Origin: Gammaproteobacteria bacterium
GTDB lineage: Bacteria > Pseudomonadota > Gammaproteobacteria > Steroidobacterales > Woeseiaceae
Reading direction: 5' to 3'
Assembly (NCBI GenBank): GCA_022600955.1
Contig: JAHZJK010000017.1
Coordinates: 1-64,000, forward strand
DNA length: 64,000 bases
Positions 9,853 to 18,936 of the stretch are shown here, one piece after another. The notes under the pieces were generated by a model. It worked only from the letters and a program-made list of their open reading frames with translations, searched no databases and had not been told where the DNA came from. Every line of letters begins with the position of its first letter. Position 1 is the stretch's first letter. The position numbers and the translations under genes were made by a program.

Positions 9853-10168
9853 TCGGATTCCGGATGATGAACTGCGCTCCCTGCAGGTCTTCCTTGTAAT
9901 CAATCTCGGCACCCATCAGGTACTGGATACTCATTGGGTCAACAAGCAGCGTAACGCCCTGATTCTGTACCTGGCTGTCACCGTCCTCGATGCTCTCATC
10001 GAAAGTAAATCCGTACTGGAACCCGGAACAGCCGCCACCGGAAATGTAGACCCGTAACTTGAGGTTCGGGTTGTCTTCTTCCGTAATCAGCTCGCTGACC
10101 TTGGCCGCTGCCGCGTCGGTAAACACAACGCTCGGTGGTGGTGGTGCACTGTTAACTGCTGTTTCCAT
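9809..10168 (-). CDS. erpA: iron-sulfur cluster insertion protein ErpA
   Basis: 119 residues of the A-type carrier (HesB/IscA) family. The three cluster-ligand cysteines are present: one in [12 protein letters not shown] and two in the C-terminal [11 protein letters not shown]. The [14 protein letters not shown] beginning is typical of ErpA rather than IscA, and no isc genes are adjacent. It delivers Fe-S clusters to apoproteins such as those of isoprenoid synthesis. It lies between the bactofilin gene and ppx, all leftward. Confidence is high for the family and good for ErpA. Confidence 0.93.
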   Translation of the reverse strand: METAVNSAPPPPSVVFTDAAAAKVSELITEEDNPNLKLRVYISGGGCSGFQYGFTFDESIEDGDSQVQNQGVTLLVDPMSIQYLMGAEIDYKEDLQGAQFIIRNPNAQTTCGCGSSFTV

Positions 10169-10179
10169 GAAAGTCTCTG

Positions 10180-10599
10180 TTACTCCGCCGCCGCTGCGGC
10201 CTCGTCCAGGCGGTTCGTTTGCTCAAGCAATGGAACCTGCCCCTGAGGCTGATGCACAAGTTTGCCGTTGATCTCAGCACCTTCAGCCATTTGAATCAAA
10301 TTGTAATATACATTACCTACGACGCGCGCGGTTGAACCAAGTTCGACTCGTTGACTCGCAAATACGTCGCCTTTAACAATCCCGTTAAGAATGACGTAAG
10401 GCACAGTTACTCCGCCATCAACGGTACCGATATCGCTTATGCTTAATGCCGAATCGGTGTCATTGTCCGCACTCACATTGCCTTTGACGGTGCCATCAAT
10501 ATGGCACCCACCTTGAAAATGCACGTCGCCGCTTATCTTGCTGTTGGATCCAACGAGCGTATCAACGACGGTATGTCTGGATTGCTTCTTGCCGAACAT
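10180..10599 (-). CDS. bactofilin (polymer-forming cytoskeletal protein)
   Basis: About 139 residues from the ATG at 10599 ([17 protein letters not shown]), which has GGAGA at good spacing. The frame is open further to 10680, but that overlaps the upstream gene. The core is a right-handed beta-helix of repeated hydrophobic/glycine turns ([41 protein letters not shown]), typical of bactofilins. These polymerise without nucleotides and position envelope or peptidoglycan enzymes. The tail is glutamate/alanine-rich. It sits between erpA and a membrane coiled-coil protein of the DUF6776 type, a grouping also known from other gammaproteobacteria. Confidence 0.9.
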   Translation of the reverse strand: MFGKKQSRHTVVDTLVGSNSKISGDVHFQGGCHIDGTVKGNVSADNDTDSALSISDIGTVDGGVTVPYVILNGIVKGDVFASQRVELGSTARVVGNVYYNLIQMAEGAEINGKLVHQPQGQVPLLEQTNRLDEAAAAAE

Positions 10600-10654
10600 C
10601 TGGTTCTCCATGGTGTCGCATGGCGACATGGGGCCGCACTGCGACGTTTCAATA

Positions 10655-11374
10655 TCAGCTCTGGCTGGTTGCCCAGGCAAAACTCTCTTCTATGCTGGAA
10701 ATCGAGCGTGTACGTGAACGTACTTCGACTTTGACCCGTTCCGGTGTGAAGCCATCAGGCAACACCAACTGACGATCAAAGTCCTGAAAATAGCGAAACG
10801 AGAATACCCATCCTGTGTCCGCGCCTGCCGGTAGCAATTCCGAGAAAGCGTAGGTCTTCTGCTCGCCCCCCTGATTACCCTCAACGCTCAGGTTAACGTC
10901 GCCTGAGACCTTGCGATCGTGCTTCATCGCCTGCACCAATACCAGCCGTACCGTGTACTCGCGTTCTTCTTTGCCGCGGGTAAGCCGGAGATTCTGCACT
11001 CTTAATCCGGCATTGCCATCTGAGGGAGACACGATGCCACGGTAAAACGCAATCGCGTCTCGTTGTTCCTGGATCTTCGCCTGCAGAGTCTGAAGGCTGG
11101 TTTCGACTTCTTTGTACGCCTCCCTATCCACCTCGCGGTGTGTCTCCAGCAGAGCAACCTCTTGTTTTAGATCGATTATCTCGTTCTCAAAGTTCTCAAT
11201 CCGATCCTCATAGACCTGCCGTTCGTTGTCTGCATCGACAACGTCATAACCGGCCTTGATCCGGCCGAACTCGAATACCAGGTAGCCGCTGGCAAGCACC
11301 AGAACAGCCACGACGCTACGTACAGCCCAGGTTCGACCGGTGCCATGCTGCTGAAACGGAGACTTTGCTGCCAC
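10655..11374 (-). CDS. membrane-anchored coiled-coil protein (DUF6776-like)
   Basis: 239 residues. A single transmembrane helix at about 20-37 is followed by a long coiled coil (about 45-120, heptad-like E/K/L/Q pattern) and a compact beta-rich C-terminal domain (about 125-235). The architecture and its position directly upstream of bactofilin and erpA match the uncharacterised DUF6776 family. The 3' end overlaps the open frame of the bactofilin gene but not its chosen start region by much (56 nt between 10599 and 10655). Likely a periplasmic-facing partner of the bactofilin; this is inference from neighbourhood. Confidence 0.75.
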   Translation of the reverse strand: MAAKSPFQQHGTGRTWAVRSVVAVLVLASGYLVFEFGRIKAGYDVVDADNERQVYEDRIENFENEIIDLKQEVALLETHREVDREAYKEVETSLQTLQAKIQEQRDAIAFYRGIVSPSDGNAGLRVQNLRLTRGKEEREYTVRLVLVQAMKHDRKVSGDVNLSVEGNQGGEQKTYAFSELLPAGADTGWVFSFRYFQDFDRQLVLPDGFTPERVKVEVRSRTRSISSIEESFAWATSQS

Positions 11375-11496
11375 AGTGGATGCTCGTATTAATTGCCAGA
11401 ATTCGACGTTATGTTACGCGGGTCACCGCAGCAACAGAAGTGCGCCAGGTCACGGAATGCGAATATACTTGGCGCCGCATCAATCGAAGAGTGCAT

Positions 11497-11925
11497 ATGG
11501 CTACTTATTACATCTGGATCAAAGCGCTGCATGTCGCATTCATGGTCACCTGGTTCGCGGGCCTGTTCTACCTGCCGCGGTTGTTTATCTACCACGTGCA
11601 GTCCGAGGACCAAATCAGCCGGGAACGCTTCACGGTAATGGAACGACGCCTGTTCGCGATCATGACCATCGGCGCCGCGCTTACCTGGATACTCGGGCTG
11701 ACGCTAGCTGCAATAAACCCGGCTATCGCACATAGCAGCTGGTTCATGACCAAGTTCGCGCTGGTCATTGGCTTGGTGGTCTACCATTACCGCTGCCTGC
11801 TCTGGATTCGCCGACTGACGGAGACTCAGGCAACCCAGGATTCAAAATGGCTGCGCTGGTTCAATGAGATTCCGGTTGCATTCCTGTTGGCGATTGTCCT
11901 GCTGGCAGTCGCCAAACCCTATTGA
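11497..11925 (+). CDS. hemJ: HemJ-type protoporphyrinogen IX oxidase (membrane protein)
   Basis: About 142 residues from the ATG at 11497 (MATYYIWIKALHVAFMV). The open frame extends 44 codons upstream but without support. Four hydrophobic helices and the family motifs are visible: KALHVAFMVTWFAGLFYLPRL with the conserved histidine, and a C-terminal FNEIPVAFLL stretch. HemJ oxidises protoporphyrinogen IX to protoporphyrin IX in heme synthesis and replaces HemG/HemY. The gene is divergent from the DUF6776-like gene and convergent with rppH; the gap to rppH is essentially zero. Confidence 0.93.
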   Translation: MATYYIWIKALHVAFMVTWFAGLFYLPRLFIYHVQSEDQISRERFTVMERRLFAIMTIGAALTWILGLTLAAINPAIAHSSWFMTKFALVIGLVVYHYRCLLWIRRLTETQATQDSKWLRWFNEIPVAFLLAIVLLAVAKPY

Positions 11926-12507
11926 TCATGCACCGCTCGTGGCCTCTGCAGCTTCGGCAATATCCTTGTCAAACACGGTACGCCAGCGTTTTGGCCACCA
12001 CCTGGGTCGTGGCGGCACACCATCCGGGTAGATCGCTGGCCCCAGTTCGTGCAGCGCTCGCGCGTAGACCCGCCGCTTGAAATAGATGACTTCGTTAACC
12101 GGTCGCCAGAAGTCCACCCAGCGCGTGCGATCGAATTCGGGTTTGTCACACCGATCGAAGCGCACGGCATCCTCACCGACAGTCAGTCGCAACATGAACC
12201 AGCGCTGCTTCTGACCAATACAAAGCGGCTTACTGTGTCGTCGGATGAATTTGTCAGGGAGTTTGTAGCGCAGCCAGTCGGCCGTAACATCGAGTATCTC
12301 GACGTCGGTCTCAAGCAGACCAACCTCTTCATGTAACTCGCGGTACATTGCCTCGTGAGGTTCTTCGTCTTCGAGTATCCCGCCTTGCGGAAACTGCCAG
12401 CCTTTCGCTCCGACACGCCCACCGAGCATGAGCTTGTCTGCAGAATTCACAAGGATGATTCCGACGTTCGCACGAAAACCTTCGGCGTCTATCCAATCGT
12501 TGCTCAT
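11926..12507 (-). CDS. rppH: RNA pyrophosphohydrolase RppH (Nudix)
   Basis: 193 residues. The start ID(A)EGFRANVGIIL and WQFPQGGI are RppH hallmarks. The Nudix box runs from GGILEDEEPHEAMYREL into HEEVGL. It also has the QKQRWFMLRL strand. RppH removes pyrophosphate from the 5' end of triphosphorylated mRNAs and so triggers RNase E decay. The C-terminal 30 residues beyond the canonical domain are proline/tryptophan-rich (PPRPRWWPKRW). It is preceded by about 50 nt of non-coding sequence after the solute-binding lipoprotein gene. Confidence 0.95.
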   Translation of the reverse strand: MSNDWIDAEGFRANVGIILVNSADKLMLGGRVGAKGWQFPQGGILEDEEPHEAMYRELHEEVGLLETDVEILDVTADWLRYKLPDKFIRRHSKPLCIGQKQRWFMLRLTVGEDAVRFDRCDKPEFDRTRWVDFWRPVNEVIYFKRRVYARALHELGPAIYPDGVPPRPRWWPKRWRTVFDKDIAEAAEATSGA

Positions 12508-12554
12508 AGCAACCGTAACAAAACCTTAACTGCCCCCTACTCTACACTAATCGG

Positions 12555-13442
12555 CTATTCCCGATAGCCTGCGCGATCAGCCAGCAGCCGGGCATCCTCG
12601 TCCATCCAACCCGCAATGCCGCTGTTGCGGTCATTAGACGGTGCGGGATGCGGTCGTGAATTGCGGATAGTCCAGTCAAGCAGAACCTGCGCCGACTCCG
12701 GGTAACGTGCATGCCGCGCGATGCCCATACCACTGATGTTCAGATACGACCGCTCAGGACGAATGAAACGAACCGCATCATCCTGCAGATTGCTCGACAA
12801 GATTCCGTAGCCACACTGACCGGATGCAAGCGCTTCGAGCAATTGTCCCTCAGTTTCAAACGGTGGCACCTTGAGATTCATGGCCCATCCGCGCACAACC
12901 CGCTCTGCCGGACGTGCACCGAGCTCGTCAATCAGCATGGCAATTAACGCCCGGTTTACAGGCAAAGCTGGCGATGACAGGCACAACTGGCCACGCGTGC
13001 TCGACTTTGCCAACGCGACGTAGCCGTCAACCGGAACTGTGCGAACGCTTTTCGATGTCGCGATAGCCGCAAATCGAACGTCCTCGGCGACCCACATGCC
13101 GTCCGGGTCTTTAAGAACAGCGTTCACATCGCGCAAGGCTTCGGAAGTTACAGGTCGCAGCGCGCCCTGGTCTGCAGCACGCCAGATATCGGCAACATTA
13201 TCAGTAAGCAATACATCTGCCGGCGGTGCACCTTTGTTGGCTATGACGTTCTCGGTATTCGCACTACTGCTGTCCAGACGAAACATCACTGGTATGCCAG
13301 TATCAGTCGTGAATGCGGCGAAGCGTTGCCGCAACTCTGTATCGTCCTCCGCCGTCGCATAGATAACCACAGGCTCGTAGCGAACCTCGGACTCGCAGGC
13401 TGCCAACACAAGAAAAAGTGCCGAGTAGAAAAATATCCTCAT
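12555..13442 (-). CDS. periplasmic solute-binding lipoprotein (FbpA/Fe(III)-type)
   Basis: 295 residues. The N-terminus is a lipoprotein signal with lipobox LVLAAC at about 14-19. The rest resembles type II periplasmic binding proteins of the iron(III)/sulfate class: VVIYATAEDDTELRQRFAAF at the start, PADVLLTDNVADIWRA for a domain core and ISGMGIARHARYPESAQVLLDW at the C-terminus. No permease or ATPase gene is adjacent. Instead its start overlaps the stop of a diguanylate cyclase gene by 4 nt, so it may act as a sensor or partner rather than a transporter component. The ligand is unknown. Confidence 0.82.
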   Translation of the reverse strand: MRIFFYSALFLVLAACESEVRYEPVVIYATAEDDTELRQRFAAFTTDTGIPVMFRLDSSSANTENVIANKGAPPADVLLTDNVADIWRAADQGALRPVTSEALRDVNAVLKDPDGMWVAEDVRFAAIATSKSVRTVPVDGYVALAKSSTRGQLCLSSPALPVNRALIAMLIDELGARPAERVVRGWAMNLKVPPFETEGQLLEALASGQCGYGILSSNLQDDAVRFIRPERSYLNISGMGIARHARYPESAQVLLDWTIRNSRPHPAPSNDRNSGIAGWMDEDARLLADRAGYRE

Positions 13443-14539
13443 GCCGCCTCCACAATTACTCGGTCTCGTCCCGCCGATTTCGCCGCGTATAACGCGACGT
13501 CAGCACGTGCGATTAGTGAGTCGCCGAGCGTCTTGAAGTCATTGTCATCGGCACCTGGGCGTACCTCGGCGATACCAATGGACACCGTGATTGCAACGGC
13601 TTCACCTCCAGGTATCTCGAATGCGGACTCGGAGATTGCGTTCCTGATCCTTTCTGCCAGCAGCCTCGCCGCACTGGTCGCGGTGTTCGGCAACAGCACA
13701 ATAAATTCCTCGCCGCCATAGCGTGCCGCCACATCGCTTGCTCGGACCTGAGTTTCGATACGCTGCGCAAGCTCACGCAATACAGCGTCACCCGCTGCAT
13801 GACCATAGGTATCGTTGACGCTCTTGAAAAAGTCGACGTCCAGCATCAGGCAGACCAGGCCTGACTGATCGCGTCGCGCCCGCGCCAGTTCTTCGCGTAG
13901 GCGCACCGCGAGGTAGCGCCGATTGTGCCAGCCTGTCAGAACATCGGTAAATCCACTGCGCATCAGGCGCGCACGATTGACCGTATTCTCGACGCAGAAT
14001 GACGCGATAACCCCGAGGTGGGCCAGGAAGTCACTTGCATGCTCGCGCGTAAATCTCTGTTCGTCGCTACTGCAAAGATTGATGCTACCGATAAGCTTGG
14101 CGCGGTGCGTTAGCGGGATCATCGCGATGCTCCTGGCAGCAACAGCATTCGGACAGATCATCTGGTGATCACAGGCTGCAAATCGCCCAAGCCAGGGTTG
14201 GTGCAAAGCTATGTACTGGGGTGCCAGCCCGGCAAGCGATTCGACCATCTTCAGGTCTGGAAAATGCTCGGCCGGTGTGCCACTGGCCAGCAACAAGTGA
14301 CGGATATCGTGGTCAGGATCACACAACACAACACTCACATACTCAAGCCCGTAGCTCTTGCGCAAGCCGCTAATCAATGCGGCGAATAACGAGCCAAGAT
14401 CGTCTGCCTGCAACAGCTGCATTTCACGCTGGTGCGTAAGCTGCATCTTCTTGTCGTTGCGCGCAGCCGCTTCGGTCAGCTCGTCAAGCTGCCGGCGAAC
14501 CGCGCCAAGTTGCGCGGCAAGTTCATCTCTTGATTGCAT
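13439..14539 (-). CDS. diguanylate cyclase with DUF484/GAF-like sensor and GGDEF domain
   Basis: 366 residues. An N-terminal coiled coil (about 1-45) leads into a GAF/DUF484-like sensor (about 50-190), with the typical AHLGVIASFCVENTVNRARL exit helix. The C-terminal GGDEF domain (about 200-360) has an intact active motif, RYGGEEF, and an I-site RxxD (RASD) five residues before it. It should therefore make c-di-GMP under product inhibition. No membrane segment, so it is cytoplasmic. It starts 24 nt after tyrA and overlaps the solute-binding lipoprotein gene (ATGA). The sensed signal is unknown. Confidence 0.92.
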   Translation of the reverse strand: MQSRDELAAQLGAVRRQLDELTEAAARNDKKMQLTHQREMQLLQADDLGSLFAALISGLRKSYGLEYVSVVLCDPDHDIRHLLLASGTPAEHFPDLKMVESLAGLAPQYIALHQPWLGRFAACDHQMICPNAVAARSIAMIPLTHRAKLIGSINLCSSDEQRFTREHASDFLAHLGVIASFCVENTVNRARLMRSGFTDVLTGWHNRRYLAVRLREELARARRDQSGLVCLMLDVDFFKSVNDTYGHAAGDAVLRELAQRIETQVRASDVAARYGGEEFIVLLPNTATSAARLLAERIRNAISESAFEIPGGEAVAITVSIGIAEVRPGADDNDFKTLGDSLIARADVALYAAKSAGRDRVIVEAA

Positions 14540-14563
14540 GAGACTGGCCTCTCCCTAGCGTCT

Positions 14564-15649
14564 CTATCCCCTCAGCGCGAGGTAATCGCGGCCCTTGTTC
14601 ATAAGCTCCACGAATGCCTCCTCATCGCCGCCCGCCACTGTCTCGCGGATTCTCCCTGCGGCTTCACACAGTGCGTCGAGCGGTCCCAGCCCGAACTTGT
14701 TGAGATTCTGGATTTCAAAATACAGGTGCGGGTTGTCCTGTGCAACGGCCTCCGACACCAACAACTGCGAGTCAAACGTCGTCGATGACATCTGTGCCAG
14801 TTTCGGTGCCGCCTCGCCACTCTCGGCCAACGCTGTAAAGAACGCGATATTGAGAGCGTGCGACAGGCCGAGCACGTAAGCAATCAGTCGATCGTGATCT
14901 TCCAGCCCCATGTCCAGCTGTTCAACCATGGTCGCAGCAAACAGCTCTTTGGCCGCAAGCGTCGCCTCGGCGTCTCCGGCATCACAAAAAATCAGATGCC
15001 TGCCTGACAGCAGTCGCGTATCCGGGCCGTACATCGGATGCAGCGATGTTACGTGACAACCCGCGGAACGCAGCTCTCTGAGCCCATCCAGTAGCGGCGA
15101 CTTCAGCGAGCCGATATCGAAAATCAGCCCCTTCGGCTTAAGCACGGCCAGCTGCGCGAGAATACGGCCGGATACCGCCAACGGCGCCGCAACAACGATG
15201 ACATCGAAGTCCACGCCTGCATCGGTCCAGCTATTGAAGGCCGCGGGGCCGTCTTCGATCGTCGGGTCAGCGATAGTCGTCGAGAATCCCTGCGAAATGA
15301 AGAAATCGGCGAACCAGCGCCCCATCTTACCCGCACCACCGATGACCAGCGCCTTGCGTCCATCGCCTTTGCCTTCCGCGGCGACCCGGTCGCGCTCCTG
15401 ACTTTCAAGAGAAGTGCGAATCAGCATCTGCAGCAGGTTTTCCACAAGATCCGGGTCTACACCCATTTCTGCGGCCTGAACACGGCCCATGTCGAGCACA
15501 TTCTTCTCACGCGCATAGTCGCGTGTTCCGGCGCCGGCATCCTGCTTGGTCCTGCCGATTTCACCAACCAGACGCTGGCGTTCGGCGATCATTTCGACCA
15601 GTTGCCGATCAACGGCCGAGAGCTTACTTCGAAGTTTGTCGAGACTCAT
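14564..15649 (-). CDS. tyrA: bifunctional chorismate mutase/prephenate dehydrogenase
   Basis: 361 residues. Residues 1-85 are the AroQ-type chorismate mutase (LRSKLSAVDRQLVEMIAERQ). From about 98 a NAD-binding dehydrogenase follows, with the nucleotide loop VIGGAGKMGRWFADFF and the active-site region VTSLHPMYGPDTRLL. It converts chorismate via prephenate to 4-hydroxyphenylpyruvate for tyrosine. The T-protein fusion is typical of enteric and related gammaproteobacteria. Downstream lies the diguanylate cyclase gene in the same direction. Confidence 0.96.
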   Translation of the reverse strand: MSLDKLRSKLSAVDRQLVEMIAERQRLVGEIGRTKQDAGAGTRDYAREKNVLDMGRVQAAEMGVDPDLVENLLQMLIRTSLESQERDRVAAEGKGDGRKALVIGGAGKMGRWFADFFISQGFSTTIADPTIEDGPAAFNSWTDAGVDFDVIVVAAPLAVSGRILAQLAVLKPKGLIFDIGSLKSPLLDGLRELRSAGCHVTSLHPMYGPDTRLLSGRHLIFCDAGDAEATLAAKELFAATMVEQLDMGLEDHDRLIAYVLGLSHALNIAFFTALAESGEAAPKLAQMSSTTFDSQLLVSEAVAQDNPHLYFEIQNLNKFGLGPLDALCEAAGRIRETVAGGDEEAFVELMNKGRDYLALRG

Positions 15650-15710
15650 ACTGCCCAGGCATCAAGAGATCATTCGTGTTCCTTTTACAGCAGAGTCGAT
15701 CACAGTGAAA

Positions 15711-15736
15711 GCCGGCCCGAAGATTTTCAGGCCGGC
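15711..15736 (-). terminator. possible intrinsic terminator of the small secreted protein gene
   Basis: A 7-bp GC stem, GCCGGCC at 15711-15717 with GGCCGGC at 15730-15736, encloses a 12-nt loop about 30 nt beyond the stop of the small gene at 15767. In the minus direction it is followed only by TTTC, so the T tract is weak. Confidence 0.45.
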
Positions 15737-15766
15737 TCGTCTTCGCATACTAATTAGTTACGATTG

Positions 15767-16123
15767 TTAGTGTCTGTGGTAGCGGAAGTAAGCTCGCTCC
15801 CAGCGGTAGATTTCGAACAGCTGGTTCCACGTCAGTCGACGACTCTTTCGCAGCGGTGTTTCTTTGTACCAGCGGCGAAACGACTTCTTCTTTTTCAGCC
15901 AGCGAGGCATCTTTCCGACACGTCCGTGGCGAGCATTTCGATCGTAGTAATCACGACGATACTGTTGTCCCCGATAGCCATCACGATCGCGGTGATCGAC
16001 ATAGTGCTGGGCCGGCGGTCGGTGTTTGTTTTTCACTACCGTATGAGCTGCGGCCTCCGGGGAATCCAAAAGCAACAGGCCACCGGCGAGAATTGCTGTA
16101 GTCAGTATTTTGTTCATGATCAA
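15767..16123 (-). CDS. small secreted basic protein of unknown function
   Basis: 118 residues. The N-terminus (about 1-26) is a signal peptide (KILTTAILAGGLLLLDSPEAAAH). The mature part is short and very rich in arginine, lysine, tyrosine and histidine, e.g. HRDRDGYRGQQYRRDYYDR and RWLKKKKSFRRWYKETPL. No domain recognised. It may bind polyanions such as LPS, nucleic acid or cell wall polymers, but that is only composition-based. It is transcribed alone, with a candidate terminator downstream and a divergent dehydrogenase gene upstream. Confidence 0.7.
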   Translation of the reverse strand: MIMNKILTTAILAGGLLLLDSPEAAAHTVVKNKHRPPAQHYVDHRDRDGYRGQQYRRDYYDRNARHGRVGKMPRWLKKKKSFRRWYKETPLRKSRRLTWNQLFEIYRWERAYFRYHRH

Positions 16124-16242
16124 GCTCCGGTTTGTCCTGGTACGGTTGCAGAATAGGCCGCAGCCAATGAACGCGGACTGAATACAAGCCTATGTTTTTA
16201 TTAATTTAATGAACGTGAGATGAACGAGTTCTGTAATCGTGA

Positions 16243-17397
<1,155 letters not shown>

Positions 17398-17409
17398 AAT
17401 GCTCCGTTT

Positions 17410-18936
17410 GTGTCCAGCGTCGCAGTAGCCACAAGCTCTCAGCTCGCCGCTGATGCCGCACAGGAAGTTGCCGCCGACGGCGGTAACGCGGTCGACTGTG
17501 CGCTGGCGGCGTCGCTGCTAACAATGAATACCGAGCCCGGCGTCTGTGCGCTGGCTGGAAGTGCCTTCATCACGATTTGGCCCGCTGGCAATGATCCCGT
17601 CACTATCGACGGCAATGTCAGTGTGCCTGGCAAGGGCCTCGCCGACGATGAGCGTCGCGGCGGCGCTGTCAGCGTATCCATGGAGTATGGCGGGGGTGTT
17701 GAAACCCTGGTCGGCACCGGATCTGTCGCAGTGCCCGGGTCTCTCGCCGCACTGCAACATGCCTGGAAGCGCTACGGATCCGCACATTGGGGATCGATTT
17801 TCGCGCCTTCAATTCGAGCGGTGCGAGACGGCTTTCCACTACCTTCGGCCTGCCGCTACTATCTTGGCTATTCGGGAGACTCTGTGTTTGGCCGGAGTGT
17901 CGACGGTCATACCGCCCTGCACCGCGCGGATGGCACTCTTTGTGATTCCGGCGAAGCCATTCGAATACCACATCTGGCGGACACACTGACTGCGATTGCG
18001 GCGGAAGGTGCCGAACTGTTCTACCAGGGTGAACTTGCTGACCGAATCAGTGACCACTGCCGCGCGGGTGGCGGTGCAATGACGAAACTGGACCTCACAA
18101 GCTACCAGGCAATCGAACGGCGACCGCTGATGGCCGATATGGGCAACTGGCGCATTGCAACCAATCCGCCTCCTGCCGTTGGTGGCGCGGTACTGGCCGC
18201 AATGCTGATGGCGTGCCGCGACATAGAGGGGACCGCGTGGAATCGAGAGCAGCTGCACAAACTGATCGAGTCGCAGCGCGCATGCCTCGATTTTCGAAAA
18301 CGAAATCTGGATCTTGCTGAGGATGTCGGTGCCGAGGCCGCAAAACTCATAGCCGCTGCGACAAGCGGCCGCTTGCTGAGCCGCTGGAGCTCAGCGTCGA
18401 CAGTGCATACTTCGGTCGTCGACGACAACGGCATGGGCTGTGCAATTACCGCTTCGTCCGGCTATGGATCGGGCGAGATGCCTGCCGGCACCGGCCTCTG
18501 GCTCAACAATTGTCTCGGTGAAATCGAGTTGAATCGACGCGGGCTCGACGCCGGACCGCCTGGTGCGAGACTGCCTTCGAACATGGCACCGTGTGTTGCT
18601 CGCAATGGTGATGCTGTTCTCGCCGCGGGTTCACCCGGTGCCGACCGTATCACCACCGCCTTGCAGCAGTTCCTGATAAACCACCTGCAATTTCAGATGC
18701 CTTTGCAGAAAGCTATCGCACACCCACGCGTCCATATCGATACCAGCGGTATGGATGTTCGACTTATGGCGGAACCGGGTTTCGACTTGCCCGTCACGGA
18801 TTTGCCGGTGCATGAATACGAAGAGCTCGTGATGTACTTTGGCGGTGTCGGTGCGGCCGTGTTATCCGACGACAATGAACTCGCATGCGCGGCTGATCCG
18901 CGCCGGGAAGGTGGGACGTGCATTTACCGCGGCTAG
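17410..18936 (+). CDS. gamma-glutamyltransferase family protein without signal peptide
   Basis: 508 residues. The GGT N-terminal fold (SSQLAADAAQEVAADGGNAVDCALAAS) and GSVAVPGSLAAL are clear. The small-subunit start is STVHTSVVDDNGMG (about 335), where the threonine before V-H would be the autoprocessing nucleophile; most GGTs have TTH here, so this is slightly atypical. The C-terminal APCVARNGDAVLAAGSPGADR fits. No signal peptide is seen from the GTG at 17410, so the protein is probably cytoplasmic, unlike periplasmic E. coli Ggt. No Shine-Dalgarno is evident. Substrate may be glutathione or another gamma-glutamyl amide. Confidence 0.87.
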   Translation: MSSVAVATSSQLAADAAQEVAADGGNAVDCALAASLLTMNTEPGVCALAGSAFITIWPAGNDPVTIDGNVSVPGKGLADDERRGGAVSVSMEYGGGVETLVGTGSVAVPGSLAALQHAWKRYGSAHWGSIFAPSIRAVRDGFPLPSACRYYLGYSGDSVFGRSVDGHTALHRADGTLCDSGEAIRIPHLADTLTAIAAEGAELFYQGELADRISDHCRAGGGAMTKLDLTSYQAIERRPLMADMGNWRIATNPPPAVGGAVLAAMLMACRDIEGTAWNREQLHKLIESQRACLDFRKRNLDLAEDVGAEAAKLIAAATSGRLLSRWSSASTVHTSVVDDNGMGCAITASSGYGSGEMPAGTGLWLNNCLGEIELNRRGLDAGPPGARLPSNMAPCVARNGDAVLAAGSPGADRITTALQQFLINHLQFQMPLQKAIAHPRVHIDTSGMDVRLMAEPGFDLPVTDLPVHEYEELVMYFGGVGAAVLSDDNELACAADPRREGGTCIYRG

